From Prauserella flavalba (GTDB taxonomy: Bacteria; Actinomycetota; Actinomycetes; Mycobacteriales; Pseudonocardiaceae), in contig NZ_MASU01000014.1 of NCBI RefSeq assembly GCF_003202235.1, positions 1 to 64,000 of the forward strand: a DNA stretch of 64,000 bases, read 5' to 3'. The first letter of the stretch is position 1, and every line of letters begins with the position of its first letter. Of the stretch, positions 54,185 to 63,535 are shown piece after piece. Below the pieces are notes generated by a model. That model worked only from the letters and a program-made list of their open reading frames with translations, searched no databases and was not told the DNA's origin. The position numbers were made by a program, and so were the translations under genes.

Positions 54185-56065
54185 TCACTCGCCCGCACCA
54201 ACAAGGGCTACGGGCCGCGACCGCGTGGCCGCCAGCGTCGTCCACACGTTGGTGCCGCCGACGACCAGCAGCGCACCGGCGACGGTGAGCCCGAGCAGCT
54301 CCCACGGCACCACGACCGTCGCCGAGCCGGAGATGCGGGCCGTGGCCGCCGCGATGCCCACAAGGGTTCCCGCGGCGGCGACCCCGCCGAGCAGCAGCCC
54401 GACCGCGGTGACGGCCCAGGACTCCACGAGCGCCATGCGCACGACCTGTCCCCTGCTGAGCCCGCTGACCCTCGCCACCGCGAACTCCCGGCGGCGCTCG
54501 GCGGCCGCGATCACCACGGCGTTGATCACCGCGATCAGCGCGTACAGGCCGGAGAGGCCGAGCACGACCGCCATGATCCCGGAGCTGGTGTCCTGCTGCC
54601 TGCTCGCCGAGGCCGTGATCCACTCGTCGAGCGTGCTGACCTCACCGAGCCCGCGCGCCCCGATCGCCGTGGCGAGGTCGCGGGGGTCGGCGCCGGGCTC
54701 GGCCCGCACGATCGTCTCCGACGTGGCCGCCGAGGCGACCGGACCCGGCACCACGCCCGGCGGCAACAGAATCTCCTCGCCGCCGCCCATGGTCTGCGGC
54801 AGTACGGCGACCACGCGCAACGGCACCGTGCGCCCGCCGATACCCGCCTCCAGCTCGGCGCCGAGCGGGTAGAGGCCGGAGCCGACCGCCACGGTGTTGC
54901 CGTGCAGGTCGGCCAGCGAACCCGCCTCGGGCGCGCGGCGGTAGGTCTGCGCGTAGGCCGCCGGATCGACCACGGTGGCGTCGACGTCCTCGACCTCGGT
55001 CTCCACCTCCCCGTCGTCAACGGTGCGCGTGGTGACCGTCATCGGCACCCGCAGCCGCTCGGCGGCCACCGCGACACCGGGCACCGAAGCCAGCTCGGCC
55101 GCACCCGGCCCGGTCGAGGTGACCACGAGGTCGCCGGCGAGGTCACGGCGCAGTTCGTGCTCGGTGGCCTTGTCGATCGACGCGAGCACCCCGGTCTGGC
55201 CGACGAGCAGCGCGACGAGCACGAGCAGCGGCGCCGCCGTGGAGGCGCTGCGCCGCACGCCGTCACGGAGGTTGGCCTGGGCGAGCGTGCCGAGGGTGCT
55301 GCCGCGCAGCAGGAGCCCGAAGAGTCTGCCGACGAACGGGACCACCAGCGGGCTCAGTGCGCTGAGCGCGACCGAGGCGGTGAGCGCGGCGTTGATGGTG
55401 AGCGGGATGGCACCCTCGGGCCCGACGAACGACGCGACGGTGATGAGCGCGACCGTGCCCGCGAGGAACAGCAGCCCGAAGAACCACCGGGCGGCGGTCA
55501 TCACGCGGGCGCCCTCACCGGTGTCCCGCAGCGCGTCGAGCGGGCGGACCTTGCCCGCCCTGCGGGAGGCGGCCAGCACCCCGGCCAGAGAGACGCCGAC
55601 CCCCACGCCTGCCGAGGCGCCGAGGATCCAGTCCTGCCAGTGCGCTGCGAAGTCCGGTGGCACGAAGCCGAGGGAGGTCAGCAGCGACGTCTGCGCGTCC
55701 ATCGCCACGAGGCCGAGCGGCACGCCCGCCGCCGTGCCGAGCAGGCCGAGCAGCAGCGCCTCCGACAGCAGGAGCCTGCGCACCTGTCCCCTGCCCGCCC
55801 CGACGAGCCGCAGCAGCGCGAGGTCACGCCTGCGCTGGGCGACGGTGAAGGCGAACGTGGAGCTGACGATGAAGACGGCGAGGAACGTCGAGACGCCCAG
55901 GGTGACCGCGAGCAGCGTGATCGCCTCGATGAGCCCGGACGTCGCCGCGGTGACGAGGATCAGCAGCGAGGACTGCACGAGCGCCACGCCGAGGCACACG
56001 GTGACGATCGCGCCGATGAACAGCTGCCAGCGTTCGCGGAAGGTGCTCCAGGACAACCGCAGCAC
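54185..56065 (-). CDS. ABC transporter permease, FtsX/MacB-like
   Basis: 626 residues. Two FtsX-type modules: an N-terminal helix (MLRLSWSTFRERWQLFIGAIVTVCLG), a cluster of three helices around residues 60-150 with FLAVFIVSSTFAFTVAQRRRDLALLRLVGAGRGQV, a central extracellular domain of about 200 residues, then three more helices ending with YALIAVINAVVIAAAERRREFAVARVSGLSRGQV. Such permeases export lipids, peptides or toxins or drive envelope remodelling rather than import. Four bp downstream of its ATPase gene. Confidence 0.88.
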   Translation of the reverse strand: MLRLSWSTFRERWQLFIGAIVTVCLGVALVQSSLLILVTAATSGLIEAITLLAVTLGVSTFLAVFIVSSTFAFTVAQRRRDLALLRLVGAGRGQVRRLLLSEALLLGLLGTAAGVPLGLVAMDAQTSLLTSLGFVPPDFAAHWQDWILGASAGVGVGVSLAGVLAASRRAGKVRPLDALRDTGEGARVMTAARWFFGLLFLAGTVALITVASFVGPEGAIPLTINAALTASVALSALSPLVVPFVGRLFGLLLRGSTLGTLAQANLRDGVRRSASTAAPLLVLVALLVGQTGVLASIDKATEHELRRDLAGDLVVTSTGPGAAELASVPGVAVAAERLRVPMTVTTRTVDDGEVETEVEDVDATVVDPAAYAQTYRRAPEAGSLADLHGNTVAVGSGLYPLGAELEAGIGGRTVPLRVVAVLPQTMGGGEEILLPPGVVPGPVASAATSETIVRAEPGADPRDLATAIGARGLGEVSTLDEWITASASRQQDTSSGIMAVVLGLSGLYALIAVINAVVIAAAERRREFAVARVSGLSRGQVVRMALVESWAVTAVGLLLGGVAAAGTLVGIAAATARISGSATVVVPWELLGLTVAGALLVVGGTNVWTTLAATRSRPVALVGAGE

Positions 56066-56068
56066 GGT

Positions 56069-56848
<780 letters not shown>

Positions 56849-56931
56849 CTCAGCGCCGGCAAGCGCCCCGGTCAGCGGTGTCCGCCCCCGAGATCGGGGT
56901 GGGGCCCGCCCTACCTCAGGGGTGACGCCTC

Positions 56932-56967
56932 TTGACAGGTTGCCAACAAGCGGTCAACGTGTCCGCA
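56932..56967 (+). promoter_or_regulatory. Candidate promoter for the GMC oxidoreductase gene, possibly leaderless
   Basis: TTGACA (56932-56937) is followed after 17 bases by CAACGT (56955-56960), six bases before the ATG at 56967. This gives a sigma-70-like promoter whose start site would be at or next to the A of the start codon. The -10 match is weak and there is no clear ribosome site before the ATG, consistent with leaderless translation. Confidence 0.4.
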
Positions 56968-58676
56968 TGACGCAGTTCGACTACGACGTCCTGGTCATCG
57001 GCTCCGGCTTCGGCGGCTCCGTCAGCGCACTGCGCCTGACGGAGAAGGGCTACCGGGTCGGTGTGCTCGAGATGGGCAGGCGGTTCACCGACGAGGAGCT
57101 GCCGAAGACGTCGTGGCGGCTGCGGGACTACGTCTTCGCGCCCGCACTCGGGTGCACGGGCATCCTGCGCATGACGCCGCTCAAGGACGCGCTCGTGCTC
57201 ACCGGCGCCGGTGTGGGCGGCGGTTCGCTCGTCTACGCCAACACGCTCTACGAGCCGCCGGACGCCTTCTACGCCGACCGCCAGTGGGCGCACATCACGG
57301 ACTGGAAGGCCGAGCTCGCGCCGTACTACGACCAGGCCAAGCGCATGCTCGGCGTGACCCGCTACCCGCTTATCTCGCCCGCGGACGAGGTGATGCGCGA
57401 GGTCGCCGAGGACATGGGCATCGGCCACACCTACGGCCCGACACCCGTCGGCGTGTACTTCGGCGAGGAGGGCACGAAGCCCGGCGTGCGCGTGCCCGAC
57501 CCGTTCTTCGGCGGCGTGGGGCCGCAGCGGCGGACGTGCACCCACTGCGGCGAGTGCATGACCGGGTGCCGCCACGGTGCGAAGAACACGATGGTGAAGA
57601 ACTACCTCTACCTCGCCGAGCAGGCCGGCGCGCGTGTGCACCCGATGACCACCGTCACCGAGGTCCGTCCCCTGCCCGGCGGCGGGTACTCCGTCGCCAC
57701 CGTCCACACCGGACGCCCGTGGCGGCGCACGACCTTCACCGCCGAGCAGGTGATCTTCTCCGCCGCGGCACTCGGCACCCAGCGGCTGCTGCACAAGATG
57801 CGCGACCGCGGCGTGCTGCCCCGGCTCTCACCGAGGGTCGGCGTGCTCGCGCGCACCAACTCCGAGGCCATCCTCGCCGCCCGCACCACGCGCAAGGACA
57901 CCGAGTACCACCGCGGCGTCGCGATCACCTCCTCCATCCACCCCGACGAGGTGACCCACGTCGAGCCGGTGCGCTACGGCAAGGGCAGCAACCTGCTCGG
58001 CCTGCTCGGCGCCGTGCTCACCGACCCGGTGCCCGGCAAGCGGCGCTGGGTGCTCGGGCTCAAGCAGATGTGGAAGCACCGGAGGTCGCTGCCCGCGTTG
58101 CACAACCCGAGGCGCTGGTCGGAGCAGACCATCGCGCTGCTGGTTATGCAGACGCTCGACAACTCCGTGACGACGTACACCACACTGGGGCTCTTCGGCA
58201 GGCGCCTGAAGACGAAACAGGGCATCGGCGAGCCGAACCCGACGTGGATCCCGGCGGGACACGAGGTCACGCGCCGGGTCGCGGACAAGATCGGCGGCCT
58301 GCCCGGCGGCGGCTGGAACGACCTGGCGAACATCCCGCTCACCGGGCACTTCATCGGAGGGTGCGCGATCGGCGACTCCCCCGACACCGGCGTGGTGGAC
58401 CCGTACCAGCGGCTGTACGGCTACGAGGGCCTGCACGTGGTGGACGGCTCGACGATCACGGCGAACCTCGGCGTGAACCCGTCGCTGACCATCACCGCGC
58501 AGGCCGAGCGGGCCATCGCGATGTGGCCGAACAAGGGCGAGGAGGATCCGCGCCCCGCACTCGGAGAAAGCTACCGGCGAGTCGCTCCGGTGACTCCGAA
58601 ACACCCGGTCGTGCCTGATTCGGCGCCGGGCGCACTACGGTTGCCACTCTTTCCGGCGAAATCGGAACCGGCGTGA
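56967..58676 (+). CDS. GMC-family FAD-dependent oxidoreductase (ChoD-like)
   Basis: 569 residues. An N-terminal dinucleotide-binding motif VLVIGSGFGGSVSALRLTEKGYRVGVLEMG and a later GGGSLVYANTLYEPPD flavin loop. CTHCGECMTGCRHGAKNTMVKNY is a cysteine-rich ferredoxin-like cluster seen in this subgroup. The C-terminal GGCAIGDSPDTGVVDPYQRLYGYEGLHVVDGSTITANLGVNPSLTITAQAERA (in parts) is the GMC signature. The family includes cholesterol oxidase-like ChoD of mycobacteria; steroid substrate is inference. ATG 56967 chosen because upstream in-frame residues overlap the divergent ABC gene's leader. Confidence 0.88.
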   Translation: MTQFDYDVLVIGSGFGGSVSALRLTEKGYRVGVLEMGRRFTDEELPKTSWRLRDYVFAPALGCTGILRMTPLKDALVLTGAGVGGGSLVYANTLYEPPDAFYADRQWAHITDWKAELAPYYDQAKRMLGVTRYPLISPADEVMREVAEDMGIGHTYGPTPVGVYFGEEGTKPGVRVPDPFFGGVGPQRRTCTHCGECMTGCRHGAKNTMVKNYLYLAEQAGARVHPMTTVTEVRPLPGGGYSVATVHTGRPWRRTTFTAEQVIFSAAALGTQRLLHKMRDRGVLPRLSPRVGVLARTNSEAILAARTTRKDTEYHRGVAITSSIHPDEVTHVEPVRYGKGSNLLGLLGAVLTDPVPGKRRWVLGLKQMWKHRRSLPALHNPRRWSEQTIALLVMQTLDNSVTTYTTLGLFGRRLKTKQGIGEPNPTWIPAGHEVTRRVADKIGGLPGGGWNDLANIPLTGHFIGGCAIGDSPDTGVVDPYQRLYGYEGLHVVDGSTITANLGVNPSLTITAQAERAIAMWPNKGEEDPRPALGESYRRVAPVTPKHPVVPDSAPGALRLPLFPAKSEPA

Positions 58677-58689
58677 GAAACTGCACGAC

Positions 58690-59316
58690 ATGACCGCGGA
58701 ATCGGCACCCAAATGGCGACGGCTCGAACCGGACGAGCGCCGGGAACAGATCTTCACGTGCGCGGCGCAGTTGTTCGGTGAACGGCCTTATGCCGAGGTG
58801 TCCACATCGGACATCGCGGCCAGGGCGGGCGTCGCGCGTGGTCTGATAAACCACTATTTCGGGACGAAGCGCGAACTTTATCTGGCAGTTGTCAAAAGGG
58901 CACTCACCGTGCCCTATGTCGCGGTGGCACAGTTACCGTCCGGTTCGGTGGAGGAACGGACCAATGCCGCGGTCGAATGGTTCCTCGACATGGTGAGCAA
59001 ACAGGAGAAGATGTGGCTCGCCGCGATCACGCCCGAAGGCATCGGACGCGACGTCGAGGTGGAGCGCATCGTGGACGAGGCCGACCGCCGCTCCGCCGAC
59101 CGCGTGCTGCAGGCGATGGGCTTCGCTGAGGACGACCCGCGCTGGGAGCAGCTCAACGCGCTCGTGCGCACCTACGGCGGCATGGTCAAGGCGGCCGGTC
59201 GCGAATGGCTCGTACGCGGCACGCTGAGCCGCGAACAGGTGCGCACGCTCCTGAGCACCCAGCTACTGACCCTGGTGAAGGACGTGCTCCCCCAAATCAC
59301 CCCTGCCCCCCGCTAG
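58690..59316 (+). CDS. TetR-family transcriptional regulator
   Basis: 208 residues. N-terminal helix-turn-helix: RREQIFTCAAQLFGERPYAEVSTSDIAARAGVARGLINHYFGTKRELYLAVV (in parts). The C-terminal ligand domain has no recognisable subfamily. It follows the GMC oxidoreductase by 13 bp on the same strand and probably regulates that gene, the convergent exporter, or both. Confidence 0.9.
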   Translation: MTAESAPKWRRLEPDERREQIFTCAAQLFGERPYAEVSTSDIAARAGVARGLINHYFGTKRELYLAVVKRALTVPYVAVAQLPSGSVEERTNAAVEWFLDMVSKQEKMWLAAITPEGIGRDVEVERIVDEADRRSADRVLQAMGFAEDDPRWEQLNALVRTYGGMVKAAGREWLVRGTLSREQVRTLLSTQLLTLVKDVLPQITPAPR

Positions 59317-59342
59317 CCGCCGCCAAACCGCACCCCGAGAAG

Positions 59343-59399
59343 CGGCCCCCAAGGCCACCTTTGTTGCGTTGAACGCAACAAAGGTGGCCTTGGGGGCCG
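59343..59399. repeat. 57-bp palindromic repeat, class B (copy B2)
   Basis: Perfect palindrome with the same centre GCGTTGAACGC and core AAGGCCACCTTTG as B1, extended by two pairs at the ends. It lies between the convergent TetR gene (ends 59316) and exporter gene (ends 59422). Confidence 0.92.
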
Positions 59400-59421
59400 G
59401 TGACGCGAGCCTGGGCGTGGG

Positions 59422-60969
59422 TCAGTGGGCGAGCATCGGCGGGGTGGGAGCGCCCTCGTCGTCGCCGACCGGCGGGGCGGCGGGCGGGCGCTTCGGCAGG
59501 AACAGCGCCGGGATGATGCAGAGCGCCACCAGCAGCAGCGACCACACGAACGTGGACGCGAACGAGTCGGCCGCCAGCACCGCCGCCGCGTCGTGCGTCT
59601 GCGGGTTCTGCAGCGCCGCCGTCGCCGCGACCTGACCCTGGCTGGTCTCCACGCCGAACTTCCCGGCCAGCAGCGCGGCGAGAATGATCGACATCACCGC
59701 CGCGCCGATGGCCCCGGCCGTCTGCTGGATGATGTTCAACGCGCTCGACGCCTGCGCCACGTCCTTCTTCGTCAGCGTCTGCAGCGCTGCCGACATGATC
59801 GGCATCATCGACGAGCCCATGCCGAGCCCCAGGACGAACAGCGACACCATCAGCAGCCAGTACGGCGTGTCCGCGGCGGCCTGCGCCCATACGGCGAGGC
59901 CCGCGAGGATCACGACGAGACCCGGTAGCACGATCTTGCCCGCGCCCGTGCGGTCGGCGAGCCTGCCCGCGATCGGCATCATCACCATCGCGCCGAGACC
60001 CTGCGGCGCCAGCAGCAGGCCGGCCTGCAACGCCGTCTCGCCGCGCACGAGGATGAAGTACGTCGGCAGCAGCAGCATCGCCCCGAAGAACGCGATCGCG
60101 AACAGCGACATGGTGATCGCCGCGATGGAGAACGTCCTGTCACGGAAGAGCTTCAGGTTCACGAGCGGGTTCTCGACGCGCAGGGCGCGGACGATGAACC
60201 CGGCGATCAGCACGATGCCGAGCGACATCGGCAGCCACACGCTCGTCTCACCGATCCCGCCCGCCGCCGGGATGTCGGACACGCCGTAGATCAGCAGCGC
60301 CAGACCGGGCGAGAGCATCAGCATGCCGGGGAAGTCGAACCTGCCCGCGGGCTGCGGCTCGTCCTTCGGCAGCAGCCGCCACGCGAGGTACAACGCGACC
60401 GCGCCGATCGGCACGTTGATGTAGAAGATCCAGCGCCAGCTCACCGAGTCGACCAGCCAGCCGCCGAGGATCGGGCCCGCGATCGGGCCGAGCAGCATCG
60501 GCACACCGAGCACCGCCATGACGCGGCCGACGCGCTGCGGGCCCGCCGCCCTCGTCATGATCGTCATGCCCGCGGGCATCAGCATGCCGCCGCCGAGGCC
60601 CTGCACGACCCGGAAGGCGATCAGCGACTCGATGCTCCACGCCATGCCCGCCACCACGGAGCCGACGAGGAACAGCACGATCGCGAGCATGTAGAGGCGC
60701 TTGGTGCCGAACCGGTCGGCGGCCCAGCCCGTCACCGGGATCACCGTGGCGAGTGCCAGCATGTAGCCCGTCGCGACCCACTGGATGGTGTCGAACGACG
60801 TCTCGAACTCCAGCGTCAGCTGCTGCAGCGCGACGTTGACGACGGTCGTGTCAAGGATCGCCATGATGGCGCCCACGACCACGACACTGGCGATCTTCAG
60901 GACTCCCCGGTCGAGCTTGTCGTCGGCCGGCGACGGTCTGTCACCGGCACTCATTTCCGAAGTCGTCAT
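59422..60969 (-). CDS. DHA2-family (14-TMS) drug exporter, EmrB/QacA type
   Basis: 515 residues with about 14 transmembrane segments. Motif A-like GWAADRFGTKRLYMLAI, motif C ASAV-like MLMPAGMTIMTRAAGPQRVGR, and the typical start MAILDTTVVNVALQQLTLEFETS. Exports hydrophobic drugs or lipids using the proton gradient. Start ATG 60969 (MTTSEMSAGDRPSP); ATG 60954 also possible. Convergent with the TetR gene. Confidence 0.9.
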   Translation of the reverse strand: MTTSEMSAGDRPSPADDKLDRGVLKIASVVVVGAIMAILDTTVVNVALQQLTLEFETSFDTIQWVATGYMLALATVIPVTGWAADRFGTKRLYMLAIVLFLVGSVVAGMAWSIESLIAFRVVQGLGGGMLMPAGMTIMTRAAGPQRVGRVMAVLGVPMLLGPIAGPILGGWLVDSVSWRWIFYINVPIGAVALYLAWRLLPKDEPQPAGRFDFPGMLMLSPGLALLIYGVSDIPAAGGIGETSVWLPMSLGIVLIAGFIVRALRVENPLVNLKLFRDRTFSIAAITMSLFAIAFFGAMLLLPTYFILVRGETALQAGLLLAPQGLGAMVMMPIAGRLADRTGAGKIVLPGLVVILAGLAVWAQAAADTPYWLLMVSLFVLGLGMGSSMMPIMSAALQTLTKKDVAQASSALNIIQQTAGAIGAAVMSIILAALLAGKFGVETSQGQVAATAALQNPQTHDAAAVLAADSFASTFVWSLLLVALCIIPALFLPKRPPAAPPVGDDEGAPTPPMLAH

Positions 60970-61092
60970 CGAAACCGTTTCTCGTGAAAAAGGCACCAGA
61001 AAAGCGAGGCGCCAAGAAGAATTCCCCCACTTCAGTGCACAATCGTACCCGCGCCGGAATTCGGTCTACAACGCGGTAAAACGTGTCCGGGG

Positions 61093-62028
61093 TCACTTAC
61101 GAGGTACGCGCGTGACCGCGAGGCACCTCAGCACGAGGCTGCCGAAGTACAGCTGACCGGCGCGTTCCCGCACTCCCGTGAGCATGTGGAAGCCCTCGAT
61201 CTCGCCCTCGAGCCGGTGCACGATTTCGCCGAGGGCGGACACTCCGAGCACGCCGCACGTGCGCGCGGGCGACGGCTGCAGCCACGTGGGCAGCTTGCGC
61301 ACCACGGCCCTGGCAGGCGAGGGCAGCTTGCGGACCCGGCCCAGCGACGCCACCTTCGGGCTCGCCTGAGTCACCCAGATCAGGCCGTCGCTGCCCGTGG
61401 AGATGTTGTCCGGATATCCCGGAACATCGTCGAGAAAAAGGTCCTCCGTGCCCGTTTTCGGCCCGGTGAGCCAGATTCTCCGCAACCGGAAAGCCCCGGT
61501 CTCGGCCACCGTCACGAACGACTCGTCGGGCGCGAGCGCCACGCCGTTGGCGAACTCCAGCCCGTCCGCGATCCGCTCCACGGCACCGTCCGGGGTGCGG
61601 CGGAACAGCCTTCCCGCGCCGGTCTGCTCGATGAGGTCGTCACGCCACTTCTCGATGGGGAACACCGTGGAGCTGTCGGTGAAGTAAACCGTGCCGTCGC
61701 CGGCGACCGCCGCGTTGTTGCAGAACAGCATGGGCGCGCCCTCGACCTCGCCCACCAGCGTGCGGACCGTGCCGTCCGCTACCGACACCGCGAGCACCCC
61801 CTTGCGCGCGTCGCAGACGAGCAGCTCGCTCTCGTCGCCGAGGAACTCCAGCCCCAGCGGCCGCCCGCCGGTGTCGGCGACGGCGTCGATCCGCCTGCCG
61901 CCGGGGCCCACGCGGATGATGCGGCCGTCATCGAGTCCGGTGTAGACACCGCCGTCGGCGTCCACCAGCACGTCCTCCGGCCCGCGACCGTTGACCTGGA
62001 TGAGCTCGACCTTGCCGAACCGCGCCAT
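61093..62028 (-). CDS. SMP-30/gluconolactonase/strictosidine-synthase-like beta-propeller protein
   Basis: 311 residues. Six-bladed propeller repeats: GPEDVLVDADGGVYTGLDDGRIIRV, GRPLGLEFLGDESELLVCDARKGVL, FCNNAAVAGDGTVYFTDSS, EFANGVALAPDESFVTVAETGAFRLRRIWL, GYPDNISTGSDGLIWVTQAS. The N-x-D pattern and YPDN are the metal-site elements of the superfamily. Likely a lactonase/esterase; substrate unknown. Ten bp upstream of it ends (in transcription order) the histidine phosphatase gene. Confidence 0.87.
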   Translation of the reverse strand: MARFGKVELIQVNGRGPEDVLVDADGGVYTGLDDGRIIRVGPGGRRIDAVADTGGRPLGLEFLGDESELLVCDARKGVLAVSVADGTVRTLVGEVEGAPMLFCNNAAVAGDGTVYFTDSSTVFPIEKWRDDLIEQTGAGRLFRRTPDGAVERIADGLEFANGVALAPDESFVTVAETGAFRLRRIWLTGPKTGTEDLFLDDVPGYPDNISTGSDGLIWVTQASPKVASLGRVRKLPSPARAVVRKLPTWLQPSPARTCGVLGVSALGEIVHRLEGEIEGFHMLTGVRERAGQLYFGSLVLRCLAVTRVPRK

Positions 62029-62037
62029 GCCGTCCTC

Positions 62038-62700
62038 CTAGCGGTAGCTGAGTAGCTTCCTGGCCTCTCCCTCGAAGTGTCCGTGCTCGTTGAACGACAG
62101 CAGCGTCGTTCCCGACCGGCCCGTGACGAACTTCGTGATGCCCGCGTTCACCACCACGCGGTTGAACGTGATCAGCCCCTCCGCCGGGTCGCCGGTGAGC
62201 AGGCCGCAGAGCGTGGCGATCACGCCGCCGGAGGTGAAGACCACCGCTTGCTCGCCCTTGCCCACCCGCGCGGCCAGCTCCTCGAAGGCGCCACGCACCC
62301 GCGCGAGGAAGGCGGGCCACGTCTCATCGGCGCCGGAGCAGGCGCCCGCGGCGGTCCACGCGGCGAGCGCGGACTCCAGCGCGGCCTGGTACGCCCTCGG
62401 GTCGGCGCTGTCCTGGGCCGCTCCCCCGCCGTGGTGGGCGGCGATGTCGACGTGGTCGTACTCGTTCCAGCGCGGGTCCTCCTTGGCGACCACGCCGGGT
62501 GCGAACCCGGCGAGCGCCTCGGCCGCGGTCGCGCGCTGGCGCGAGAGGGTGCCGCACCACGCCTCGTCCGCGCGGACGCCCCGCCTGCCGAGCTCGGCGC
62601 CCGCCAGCCGCGACTGCTCGTGGCCGCGCTCGGAGAGCACGTCGTAGTCGGCGGCGCCGAAGGACGCCTGCCCGTGCCGCACCAGGTAGATGGCGCCCAT
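62038..62700 (-). CDS. Histidine phosphatase-family protein
   Basis: 220 residues. Phosphoglycerate-mutase-like: phosphorylated histidine in YLVRHGQASFG (residues 5-15), second histidine region WNEYDHVDIAAH and VVFTSGGVIATLCG where family members have H-G. The second catalytic histidine after the S is replaced by S-G-G, a variation seen in some subgroups. Substrate not predictable. ATG 62700, one base after the SDR stop; probably an SDR-phosphatase-SMP30 operon. Confidence 0.87.
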   Translation of the reverse strand: MGAIYLVRHGQASFGAADYDVLSERGHEQSRLAGAELGRRGVRADEAWCGTLSRQRATAAEALAGFAPGVVAKEDPRWNEYDHVDIAAHHGGGAAQDSADPRAYQAALESALAAWTAAGACSGADETWPAFLARVRGAFEELAARVGKGEQAVVFTSGGVIATLCGLLTGDPAEGLITFNRVVVNAGITKFVTGRSGTTLLSFNEHGHFEGEARKLLSYR

Positions 62701-62701
62701 G

Positions 62702-63454
62702 TCAGGTGAACCTCCGCAGCAGCCCCGTCGGCAGCACGCGCAGCACCACGCTGAGCGGTGCCCACGGCACCGTCGGCACGTAGGCCTTGGCCTTCTCGCT
62801 CTCAATGGCCTTGACCAGCGCCTTCCCGCCACGCTCCGCACTCGCGAGCAGCGGCGTCCGGCCGGCCCTTCCGGTCATCTCGGAGGCGATGTAGCCGGGC
62901 AGCAGCGTCGTGACGGCGATGGGCGTGCCGTGGACGTCGGCCCTGATGCCGTCGGCGAGCGTTGCGACGCCCGCCTTCGACGCGGCGTAGGCGGTGAGGT
63001 TGCGTGGCAGGCCCCGCAGGGCGCTGAACGACGACACCACGACAAGGTGGCCGGCACGCTGCTCGCGGAAGATCTCCAGCGCCGCCTCGCACTGGGCGAG
63101 CGCGGCGACGAGGTTGGTCTCCACGGTCTGCCGGTTCGCTGTGAAGTAGCCGGTGCCGATGGGCTGGCCCTTGCCGAGCCCCGCGTTGACGATCACGCGG
63201 TCGAGGGAGCCGAGCTCGTCGCGGAACTCGCGGAACACCGTGAAGACGCGGTCGTGGTCGTTGACGTCGAGCTCGCGGGTGACGACCCGGATGCCGGGGT
63301 ACGCGGCGGTCAGCTCCTCGGCGAGCGCGTCGAGCCGGCCGGTGCGCCGCGCACACAGCGCGAGGTTCCTGCCGTCGGCGGCGAACCGCCTGGCCATGCC
63401 CTCGCCGAGGCCCGCGCTGGCGCCGGTGATCACGATGTTCTTCCGGTAGACCAT
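62702..63454 (-). CDS. Short-chain dehydrogenase/reductase
   Basis: 250 residues. Cofactor motif NIVITGASAGLGEGMA, NAGLGKG, catalytic S in VVSSFSALRG, and Y-x3-K in AYAASKAGV. Classical SDR with NADP preference suggested by the basic residue in LCARRTGR. C-terminal hydrophobic stretch (VVLRVLPTGLLRRFT) may touch the membrane. Head of the three-gene operon with the histidine phosphatase and SMP-30-like genes. Confidence 0.9.
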   Translation of the reverse strand: MVYRKNIVITGASAGLGEGMARRFAADGRNLALCARRTGRLDALAEELTAAYPGIRVVTRELDVNDHDRVFTVFREFRDELGSLDRVIVNAGLGKGQPIGTGYFTANRQTVETNLVAALAQCEAALEIFREQRAGHLVVVSSFSALRGLPRNLTAYAASKAGVATLADGIRADVHGTPIAVTTLLPGYIASEMTGRAGRTPLLASAERGGKALVKAIESEKAKAYVPTVPWAPLSVVLRVLPTGLLRRFT

Positions 63455-63481
63455 GCGCTGACCCTACCGCCTGGTAACACG

Positions 63482-63518
63482 CCGGTGGCCCGGCGCGAAG
63501 CTCGCGCCGGGCCACCGG
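63482..63518 (-). terminator. 17-bp perfect hairpin downstream of the subtilase gene
   Basis: CCGGTGGCCCGGCGCGA (63482-63498) pairs fully with 63502-63518 around a 3-base loop, 17 bp after the subtilase stop on the minus strand and upstream of the SDR gene. No T-run follows. Confidence 0.7.
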
Positions 63519-63535
63519 ATCCGACTGCTGTCAGC

